A DNA stretch of 64,000 nt from Opitutaceae bacterium EW11. GTDB lineage: Bacteria; Verrucomicrobiota; Verrucomicrobiia; Opitutales; Opitutaceae. Made by a program: the position numbers and the translations under genes. This document shows, in pieces, positions 1 through 6,613 of this stretch (position 1 is its first letter; each line of letters begins with the position of its first letter). The stretch spans positions 795,501-859,500 of the forward strand of contig QAYY01000001.1 in assembly GCA_003054665.1 (NCBI GenBank), written 5' to 3'. A model generated the notes under the pieces. It had not been told where the DNA came from. It did not search any database and saw only the letters and a list, made by a program, of their open reading frames with translations.

Positions 1-547
1 CGAGCTTCCGGCGCTCCTCTAGACCGTCGATCACCGCCTGAAGTCGCGCCCGAATCCCGCGCAGCCTCGCGACGTAGGCGCGAGCGTCGTCGAGGCTCGA
101 AACGGCGTGGAGGTTCATCAGGAGCGAGGGAACTCCCGTGTGTTCGCCGAACATCGGATTCACCGGATAGTCGTGGAAACGCCACCGGAAGCCCTCCGTT
201 TCCATTTCCACATCGTAGACCCACAGGCGGTAACTGAGCTGGGTCTGCGCATCGAGGCGGTCGAACCGGATGGTCCGCTTCAACTCGGCGAGTTGCGAAA
301 GGCGCAGCGCGAGCTCCGCGGTGCGGGCTTCGTCCGAGATATCCTCCCATTTGACGTTGTTGACCTTGTATCCAAGCGTCGTGGCAAACTCGGGATGCCG
401 GTTCACCCGCTCCTCGAACACCCGATCGAAGAACGCGTTGGCCTTCTTCGACTCGGCCACGATCTCCTCCGGCGTTCCGACCGCGCGGGCCAACGCGGTC
501 AGTGCCAAGCCGAGGAAAACGACGGATACGCTTCGGTGGATACGCAT
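1..547 (-). CDS. DUF885 family protein, C-terminus cut by window edge
   Basis: Translating the minus strand from the ATG at 547 gives 182 residues with no stop before the window edge. The N-terminus has a short basic start and a hydrophobic run ending ALARA, so it looks like an exported protein. The next part (about residues 25-120: FFDRVFEERVNRHPEFAT, then LGYKVNN, LWVYDVEME, FRWRFHDYPVNPMFG) matches the usual opening of DUF885 proteins, a family of poorly characterised, peptidase-like bacterial proteins of about 550-600 residues. So about two thirds of the protein lies outside the window. It is transcribed in the same direction as the helicase gene at 788-2350 but lies beyond that gene's terminator, so it probably has its own promoter. 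Family membership is from motif recall; enzymatic function is not established. Confidence 0.75.
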   Translation of the reverse strand, partial: MRIHRSVSVVFLGLALTALARAVGTPEEIVAESKKANAFFDRVFEERVNRHPEFATTLGYKVNNVKWEDISDEARTAELALRLSQLAELKRTIRFDRLDAQTQLSYRLWVYDVEMETEGFRWRFHDYPVNPMFGEHTGVPSLLMNLHAVSSLDDARAYVARLRGIRARLQAVIDGLEERRKL

Positions 548-730
548 GCTCTTCAGCTCAACGAGTGGAGGATCTCACGCAAGCCGGGAGCCGTTGGCGG
601 CCGTCCCGCACGAGACACACCGCTCTGCACCGCTCACCGGAACACGATTCCTATCCCACGCGCCGGACTCGCACCGAGAATCACCGGAGGAGAGAAGCTT
701 CGCCCCACTTTGTCGCCGTCTCGGGACACA

Positions 731-760
731 ACAAAGGCGCGCCCCGGTTGAAGCGCGCCT
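731..760 (-). terminator. intrinsic terminator of the helicase gene
   Basis: An 8-bp perfect GC-rich stem (AGGCGCGC at 735-742 with GCGCGCCT at 753-760) has a 10-base loop. Read on the minus strand it is followed by a T-rich tail (TTTGTTGT, 728-735). It sits 28 bases past the stop of the RhlE-like gene. Confidence 0.6.
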
Positions 761-787
761 CACAAAAGCGGGATGACCGCGGCTCGG

Positions 788-2350
788 TCAGCGCCGCACT
801 CCTCGATGGAGGCGGCTGGCCGGCTTGGCCACGGCGGAAGCCTGCGCGGATTCGTCGAAGAGGGCCGAGTAGATGTACTCGAAGCCTTCGATCTTCTTCC
901 GCTCGATTTCCGTTCCGATAAAACGCTCGATGGACCGCGCGTCCCGGACGTCGTCCTCGGTCACGAGAGTGAACGCATCGCCCGTTGCCTGGGCGCGGCC
1001 GGTGCGGCCGATGCGATGCACGTAGTCCTCGGGATTCTGCGGGACGTCGTAGTTGATGACGTGCGACACGCCCGCGATGTCGAGGCCGCGGGCCGCGATG
1101 TCGGTCGCCACCAGAATCTCGAATTTGCCGCTCTTGAAACCGTTGAGAGCATCCACGCGCTCCGTCTGGCTGCGCGCGGAGTGAAGCACACCCACGGTCT
1201 GGCCCGATTGGTGGAGCCGACGGGCAATGCGGTCCGCCCCGAATTTCGTCCGGGTAAAGATCAGCACGCTCTTGTAGTCGGTCTGTTTCAACAGCGCCTC
1301 GAGCAGCTCGAACTTTTGCGAAGCCACGACCGGGTAGAAGGCGTGTGAAATCGTCTCGGCCGGCGAACGACGCTGGCCGATGTTGACCTCGACCGGTTCG
1401 CGGAGGGCCCAACCGGCGAGCTGCGCGATCTCCGGCGGCAGCGTGGCGGTGAAAAACAGCGTTTGCCGAGAAGCCGGGCAGCGCTGGACGATCCGGCGGA
1501 CGTCCGGCAGGAAGCCCATGTCCAGCATGCGGTCGACCTCGTCGAGCACGAGAATCTCGATGTCGTTCAGACTGACGTCGCCCTGCTCCATGTGGTCCAG
1601 GAGGCGCCCCGGCGTTGCGGCGAGAATGTCCATGCCCCGGGCAAGGTCTTCACGCTGCTTTCCGTATCCGACGCCGCCATACACCACGGTCGTGCGCAGA
1701 TTGGTGTATTTGCTGTACTCCTTGAACGCCTCCTCGACCTGGAGCGCGAGCTCGCGGGTGGGCTCGAGGATCAGGCAGCGCAGTCGGCCGTGCTGGCCAA
1801 GCCGCTGGAGAATCGGAAGCGCAAACGCCGCCGTTTTTCCCGTGCCCGTCTGCGCCGAGCCGATCACATCGCGACCCGAAAGAACGATCGGAATCGCCTG
1901 CTGCTGGATCGGCGTCGGTTCGCTGTAGCCCTTTTCCTGCACCGCGAAGGCGATCGCATTGGAAAGGCCCAGCGCCTTGAAAGGCGTCTCGACGTTCGGC
2001 ACTTCCGGCGGCGGCGGAGCAGACACCGGCTGCCGGCGCGGCTCACGCGGCTGGTTCTCCCGGGGCTGCTGCGCGGCAGCGCCGCCATGACCGCCGTGGC
2101 CACCGTGACGTTCGGTCCGGGCAGGGCCCGCGTGGCGGGACTTTTCGCCGCCGCGTCCCTCCTGGCGCGCAGGACGTCCTTGGCCACCGCGAGGGTGCTG
2201 CTGGTCGTGTGAGTGACGAGGAGAGGGTTTGTTGGACTGGCGCGCAGCGTGCGAACGGCGAGTCGGATGCTCCGACCGTTCCACTTTTGCGCTGGGCTCC
2301 GGTTCGGACCCCAGCGTCTTGCGCAACTTCGCAAATAACTTCCGCAACAT
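788..2350 (-). CDS. DEAD-box ATP-dependent RNA helicase, RhlE-like
   Basis: The product has 520 residues from the ATG at 2350; an upstream in-frame ATG at 2449 would add 33 residues that do not look like helicase sequence. Residues 1-120 form a basic, Arg/His/Gly/Pro-rich, probably disordered arm including HGGHGGHGG. The helicase core follows: Q motif GYSEPTPIQQQAIP (141-154), Walker A AQTGTGKT (166-173), PTREL (197-201), TPGR (246-249), motif II DEVD (270-273), motif III TAT (301-303), VATDIAARGLD (414-424) and HRIGRTGR (445-452). Such proteins unwind short RNA duplexes in ribosome assembly and mRNA turnover. Two things are odd: motif II reads DEVD instead of DEAD and motif III TAT instead of SAT, and the low-complexity tail is N-terminal, whereas RhlE proteins usually carry it C-terminally. 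A terminator follows at 731-760. Confidence 0.92.
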   Translation of the reverse strand: MLRKLFAKLRKTLGSEPEPSAKVERSEHPTRRSHAARQSNKPSPRHSHDQQHPRGGQGRPARQEGRGGEKSRHAGPARTERHGGHGGHGGAAAQQPRENQPREPRRQPVSAPPPPEVPNVETPFKALGLSNAIAFAVQEKGYSEPTPIQQQAIPIVLSGRDVIGSAQTGTGKTAAFALPILQRLGQHGRLRCLILEPTRELALQVEEAFKEYSKYTNLRTTVVYGGVGYGKQREDLARGMDILAATPGRLLDHMEQGDVSLNDIEILVLDEVDRMLDMGFLPDVRRIVQRCPASRQTLFFTATLPPEIAQLAGWALREPVEVNIGQRRSPAETISHAFYPVVASQKFELLEALLKQTDYKSVLIFTRTKFGADRIARRLHQSGQTVGVLHSARSQTERVDALNGFKSGKFEILVATDIAARGLDIAGVSHVINYDVPQNPEDYVHRIGRTGRAQATGDAFTLVTEDDVRDARSIERFIGTEIERKKIEGFEYIYSALFDESAQASAVAKPASRLHRGVRR

Positions 2351-2488
2351 ATCAGATAATCGGGGCAGCTTTCCGCAATTGACCCGATTTGCAACCTTCG
2401 ATCTCGGAAGGGCCTCGGCGGATACAAAACGGCTGCACGCACGCGCCAAATCGGGCGCGACGGCAAGCGGCGGAAGAAATCAGGCCGC

Positions 2489-2887
2489 TCAGATCGCGGC
2501 CTTGATCTTGTCCAGAATGGCCAGCGACTTCGCCTCGTCGCCGAAAACGCCGACACGGATTTGAACCTTGGTCGTTTCGGTCGCGAGCTTGGTGATCTTG
2601 ATCTCGACCTTCTTGTCGTCGGCCGTGCGGGCGGTGATCACCGCGACAAACGCGTCCTTGCGCTCGTTGATCTTCACCAGCTGAAGCTGCTCGATCGCGC
2701 GATTCGCGGCGCGTTCGACCGCATCGTAACTTCCGCTCAACGTCGTCTCGAGTTCGCCGCGGACATACGCAACGGCCCCCGCGCCCGCCGCGCCGGCAGC
2801 GACAATGAAGCAACCGGATTGGAGCGCCGCAGAAGCAACGAGCACTGCGCTGAACAAGCAGGTGGAGAGGATCCGAGACCGTTTCAT
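2489..2887 (-). CDS. DUF3568 family lipoprotein
   Basis: The product has 132 residues starting at the second in-frame ATG (MKRSRIL, 2887); an ATG three codons upstream is possible. It has a hydrophobic signal segment and a lipobox ending SGC (cysteine near residue 26), followed by a small Gly/Ala-rich stretch and the YVRGELETTL motif typical of DUF3568 proteins. The rest is an alpha/beta domain with VEIKITKLATETTKVQIRVGVFGDEAKS, also typical of this family. It is probably anchored in the outer or inner membrane and faces the periplasm. Its molecular function is unknown. It stands alone: the helicase gene downstream on the same strand starts 138 bases later, and the region upstream is a long divergent intergenic stretch. 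Confidence 0.75.
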   Translation of the reverse strand: MKRSRILSTCLFSAVLVASAALQSGCFIVAAGAAGAGAVAYVRGELETTLSGSYDAVERAANRAIEQLQLVKINERKDAFVAVITARTADDKKVEIKITKLATETTKVQIRVGVFGDEAKSLAILDKIKAAI

Positions 2888-3227
2888 GCCGCCCATTGAC
2901 CACGAATCAGCCGGTCGGTTTCAACGCTGAAGTCAGGGCGCTCGCTCGTTCGGGCAACCTCCAAGCGGGCGATCGTCGGAAGAACTCCCTAGCAATTCGC
3001 GGCCGGTCGCCAGCCCGATCGAGCGGATCTCAACCAGCGATTTTCAGAGGGAAAAACGCGCTGCCGGCGGAAATCTCTCCGCCGCCCGCCCCACCCTTTC
3101 GGGCGGAGAAGCGGCGAAATGTAATGGCGTTGTTTATTTGCCGCGCGCCCCAGGGCGCATCGGGAACCAACCCCACGAGTTCTCGCTTCGGTGGCACGGG
3201 ATGCGGTCGATAAACGGACATCACGTT
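2888..3227. other. divergent intergenic stretch with repeat-like structured DNA
   Basis: These 340 bases separate the DUF3568 gene and the first PilT gene and hold no convincing gene. The part from about 3055 to 3215 is rich in inverted repeats: GGCGGA with TCCGCC (about 3067-3085), CCGCCCG with CGGGCGG across 3084-3112, GCGCCCCAGGGCGC near 3146-3160, and a longer fold bounded by GCATCGGG and CACGGGATGC (about 3158-3204). It has the look of a dispersed intergenic repeat or a structured RNA. I found no second copy in this window. Confidence 0.4.
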
Positions 3228-4628
3228 ATGACACCGGACGTCCGCTGGCTCGCCCGCTTGGGCGTCGATCAAGGGTTGTTCACGCGCGCCGACTGCCTCG
3301 CGCTGCGCATGACCCTGGGCGAGGATGCCGAGCTGATGGCGTTTGCGCAGCAGCTGATCGACGAGGGCATCGTCGAGGACGTGGCGCTGCTCGAGCGGCT
3401 CGCGAGCACCGCGATGGGCAAGGCCGCCTCGGGTCCTCCGGCAAGCGACCCGTTTGCCGACGCGCCCGCCGAGGAGCACCCCGTCGGCAACGCCTCGCTC
3501 GGTTCGCCCGGCGCGCCTTTGCCGAAATTCGATTTCGCCCGTCTCGCCTCGCTCGCCGACGAGGAGCTCTCCGCTTCCATGACCGAGCTTCTCCGCGCCG
3601 GCGCCCGTTTCGGCGCGAGCGACCTTCACCTCTCGGCGGGCTCGCGGCCGTTCCTTCGCAAGCACCGGTCGCTGATCGAGCTGGACGAGCACGTCCTCTC
3701 CGCCGAGGAGTCGCTGCGGCTGAACAGCATCCTGCTCGCGCCGCATCAGAAGCAGCTTTTTCAGGAGCGCCGCGATTACGACTACGCCCTGGCGGTGGGA
3801 GCGGCCAACCGCTACCGCGTCAACCTGATGTTCCACAAGGAAGGCGCCGCCGGCTCCTATCGCATGGTGCCGGCGCGCATCCCGCGGCTGGACGACATCG
3901 GTCTCCGCAACCTGGATACCGTCCGCCGGCTTCTCTCTTTCCACAACGGCCTGATTCTGGTCACGGGTCCGGTCGGGGCCGGAAAAACGACCACGCTCGC
4001 CGCGCTGGTCGCAGAGCTGAACGAAACGCGCCAGGATCACATCATCACCGTCGAGGACCCGATCGAGATCGTGCAGCCCTCGCGCGGCTGCAACGTCACG
4101 CAGCGGGAGGTCGGCCCGCACACGAAATCGTTCGCCAGCGCGCTCAAGGGAGCCCTCCGCGAGGACCCGGACGTGATCGTCATCGGCGAGCTCCGCGACC
4201 TGGAGACGATCGAGATGGCCATTACCGCATCGGAGACCGGGCACCTCGTGATCGGCACGATGCACACCAGCGACGCGTCGACGACGCTCAACCGCCTGCT
4301 CGACGTTTTTCCCTCTTCTCAGCAGCCGCAAATCCGTGCCTCCGTCGCCGAAAGCCTCCGGGGAATCCTCTGCCAGCGTCTGCTCCCCGGCACCGAAGGC
4401 GGTCTCGTTCTTGCCTCCGAAATTCTCGTCGGCAACGCCGCCGTCGCGAATCTCATCCGCGAAGGCAAGATGCAGGGTCTGCGCAACGTGATCGAAACCG
4501 GGGTGCGCGACGGGATGTGCCTGATGGAGAATGTCATTTTCGATCTCTATCAGCGGGGAAAAATCTCCGCCGAAACCGCCCGAGCCCAGGTCGGCTCGCG
4601 GATGATGAAAGCCAAGATCGCCGCCTGA
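3228..4628 (+). CDS. PilT/PilU-type pilus retraction ATPase with N-terminal extension
   Basis: The product has 466 residues from the ATG at 3228; earlier in-frame ATGs (3138, 3201) lie in the structured intergenic stretch and are less likely. Residues 1-65 resemble a small helical N-terminal domain and 66-100 are an Ala/Pro linker. The secretion ATPase core follows: GASDLHLSAGSRP (129-141), Walker A GPVGAGKT (247-254), Asp box TVEDPIE (274-280), Walker B DPDVIVIGELRD (313-324) and His box HLVIGTMHT (339-347). GELRDLETI is close to the PilT signature (usually GEMRDLETI). It would act as a hexamer at the inner-membrane base of a type IV pilus. The extension makes it about 100 residues longer than ordinary PilT. 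A second PilT starts 2 bases after its stop, so the two are co-translated. Confidence in PilT versus PilU assignment is low. Confidence 0.88.
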   Translation: MTPDVRWLARLGVDQGLFTRADCLALRMTLGEDAELMAFAQQLIDEGIVEDVALLERLASTAMGKAASGPPASDPFADAPAEEHPVGNASLGSPGAPLPKFDFARLASLADEELSASMTELLRAGARFGASDLHLSAGSRPFLRKHRSLIELDEHVLSAEESLRLNSILLAPHQKQLFQERRDYDYALAVGAANRYRVNLMFHKEGAAGSYRMVPARIPRLDDIGLRNLDTVRRLLSFHNGLILVTGPVGAGKTTTLAALVAELNETRQDHIITVEDPIEIVQPSRGCNVTQREVGPHTKSFASALKGALREDPDVIVIGELRDLETIEMAITASETGHLVIGTMHTSDASTTLNRLLDVFPSSQQPQIRASVAESLRGILCQRLLPGTEGGLVLASEILVGNAAVANLIREGKMQGLRNVIETGVRDGMCLMENVIFDLYQRGKISAETARAQVGSRMMKAKIAA

Positions 4629-4630
4629 CC

Positions 4631-5710
4631 ATGGCCTCCCTCGACGCACTTCTCCGCCGGATGCTGGAGCGCGGCGGTTCCGATCTTCACCTCACCGTCG
4701 GACTGCCGCCGAAGGCCCGCATCTCGGGCTCGCTCGCCGCGATCGAGGATGGCACCGTCAGCGCGGGGCAGATGGAGAACTGGCTCCAGGAGATCTGTCC
4801 GCCGCGCCGCTGGAAGGATTTTCTCGAGCGCAAGGATCTCGACCTCGCCCACGAGATTCCCGGCGTGGCCCGCTTTCGCGCCAACTTCCTCTACAACCAC
4901 TGGGGCCAGGCTGCGGTCTTCCGCCAGATCCCCTCGAAGATCCTTTCGTTCGACGACCTGAAGCTCCCGGAAACGTTGAAGAAATTCTGCCATCTGACCG
5001 AGGGTCTGGTGGTGGTGACCGGCCCGACCGGCAGCGGCAAGAGCACGACGCTCGCCGCGATGATCGACTTCATCAACACGCACTACGCGCGGCACATCGT
5101 CACGATCGAGGACCCGATCGAATTCGTGCACAGCAACAAGCGATCGGTGATCGTGCATCGGGAGGTCGGCGAGCACACCGCGTCGTTCGCGGACGCCCTC
5201 AAGGGAGCGATGCGACACGATCCCGACATCGTGCTGCTCGGTGAATTGCGCGACCTCGAGACGATGCAGCTCGCCTTGAGCTGCGCGTCGATGGGCATGC
5301 TCGTATTCGGCACCCTGCACACAAACAACGCGCCGAAGACGATCGACCGCATCATCAACGCCTTTCCCGCCGAGGAGCAGAACCAGGTTCGCACCATGCT
5401 CGCGGGCTGCCTCGCGGGGGTCGTCGCCCAGCTGCTGTGCAAACGCCAGCCCAAGGGCCGCGTCGCGGTGCACGAAATCCTCCTTCCCCACGAGGCGCTC
5501 CCGAACACGATCCGCACCGGACAGATCGCATCGATCCGGCAGCTGATCGAGGGCAGCGGAGCCGAAGGCATGGTCACGATGGACCACAGCCTCATGGCCC
5601 GCGTGAAGGATGGCACCGTCGCGCCCGAAGAGGCCTACATGAAGTGCACGAACAAGGCGCTCTTCGCGCCGCTCCTCACCGGAAACGGCGCGCCGGCAGC
5701 CGCGCACTGA
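4631..5710 (+). CDS. PilT-type pilus retraction ATPase (second copy)
   Basis: The product has 359 residues from the ATG at 4631, 2 bases after the previous stop. It has the compact length of classical PilT. Landmarks are SDLHLTVGLPP (17-27), Walker A GPTGSGKS (131-138), Asp box IEDPIEF (159-165), HDPDIVLLGELRDLETM (196-212) and His box MLVFGTLHT (223-231). The PilT family hydrolyses ATP to depolymerise pilin into the membrane, powering twitching. Here the Walker A is canonical, unlike its upstream neighbour. The pair resembles pilT-pilU arrangements in other bacteria, where one motor depends on the other. No PilB extension ATPase or PilC is in the window; the prepilin peptidase is at 13422-14327. 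Confidence 0.88.
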   Translation: MASLDALLRRMLERGGSDLHLTVGLPPKARISGSLAAIEDGTVSAGQMENWLQEICPPRRWKDFLERKDLDLAHEIPGVARFRANFLYNHWGQAAVFRQIPSKILSFDDLKLPETLKKFCHLTEGLVVVTGPTGSGKSTTLAAMIDFINTHYARHIVTIEDPIEFVHSNKRSVIVHREVGEHTASFADALKGAMRHDPDIVLLGELRDLETMQLALSCASMGMLVFGTLHTNNAPKTIDRIINAFPAEEQNQVRTMLAGCLAGVVAQLLCKRQPKGRVAVHEILLPHEALPNTIRTGQIASIRQLIEGSGAEGMVTMDHSLMARVKDGTVAPEEAYMKCTNKALFAPLLTGNGAPAAAH

Positions 5711-5737
5711 GCGGTCCGCCCGCCCGGGACGGGCACG

Positions 5738-6421
5738 CTACCGTCTTCCGCGTTTCACCCAGCCGCGGCTCTTGGCGAAGAGGATCATCGCGACGCCGGC
5801 CAAAAACCCGCCGGCATGAGCCCACCAGGCCACCCCGCCCCGCCCCATTTCGCCGCTCATCAGCGAACCCACGCCGTTGAATGCCTGGAGCGCGAACCAA
5901 ACCAGAAGGAACAGAAACGCCGGTACTGGAATAATGGGTACGATCCAGGGCACGAGCGTATAGACGAGAGCGAAGGGGAATAGGAGCAGGTACGCGCCCA
6001 GCACGCCGGAGATCGCGCCGCTGGCCCCCAGCATCGGCAGGGTCGATTGCGGATACACCGCGGCCTGCAGAGCCGCGGCGGCAACGCCGCTCAGGAGATA
6101 GAAAAACAGATACCGAAACGATCCGAGCCGGTCCTCGATGTTGTTGCCAAAGACCCAAAGGAACCAGCAGTTCCCCAGCACGTGCGCCACGCCGCCGTGG
6201 AGAAACATGGAGGTAAAGACCGTCAGCCACTGGCCGCCGCTGTCGAGCTGGCCGAAGAACCGCGCCGGGACGAGCGCGTGCAGCTGGATAAACGTCGCCA
6301 GCGAGCGGTGGCTCTCCATCGCCAGCATGACTTCGTATCCAAAAACTCCGAGATTGGCCGCGATCAGCAGGCTTGTGATCACGGGCCGCCGGTGCGGCAC
6401 GTCGTCCCAAAGCGGAAGCAT
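5738..6421 (-). CDS. rhomboid family intramembrane serine protease
   Basis: The product has 227 residues starting at the ATG at 6421; a longer reading frame upstream to 6712 has no helical or conserved content. It has about six hydrophobic segments. Rhomboid landmarks are all present: HGGVAHVLGNCWFLWVFG in the second helix (His and Asn of the HxxxN motif), GASGAISGVLGAYL with the nucleophile Ser, and AWWAHAGGFLAG with the catalytic His. Rhomboids cut single-pass membrane proteins inside the bilayer. This is the short, widespread bacterial form with the catalytic core only. It converges with the PilT pair, ending 28 bases past the end of the second PilT gene. The substrate is unknown. Confidence 0.88.
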   Translation of the reverse strand: MLPLWDDVPHRRPVITSLLIAANLGVFGYEVMLAMESHRSLATFIQLHALVPARFFGQLDSGGQWLTVFTSMFLHGGVAHVLGNCWFLWVFGNNIEDRLGSFRYLFFYLLSGVAAAALQAAVYPQSTLPMLGASGAISGVLGAYLLLFPFALVYTLVPWIVPIIPVPAFLFLLVWFALQAFNGVGSLMSGEMGRGGVAWWAHAGGFLAGVAMILFAKSRGWVKRGRR

Positions 6422-6613
6422 GACCCAGTCGGGAGGACAAAGGCGGCACACGTCAACCTTCCGCGAAGCAGGAGACGCCGGACGTCCGCCACCGGTTGAA
6501 GCCGGCCAGACCGGATGGCGCTGCGGCCCATTCGAGGCGCGCGCAGTCGCCTGAGGCAGGGTCAAGTTCGACCTCTGCTTGCCCCCTCCCACTCCCCTCG
6601 TTTCCCTGCACGC

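Noticed and set aside
3158-3204. Fold resembling a riboswitch before the first PilT gene
   Set aside because: The core does not match c-di-GMP, cobalamin, SAM or SAH riboswitch consensus as I know them. Kept only as an unexplained structured stretch.
3191-5710. A single 839-residue open frame covering both PilT genes
   Set aside because: Its first 480 residues are an out-of-frame translation of the first PilT gene (Arg/Ala/Pro-rich, no motifs). Only the part from 4631 is real, so it is not a fusion.
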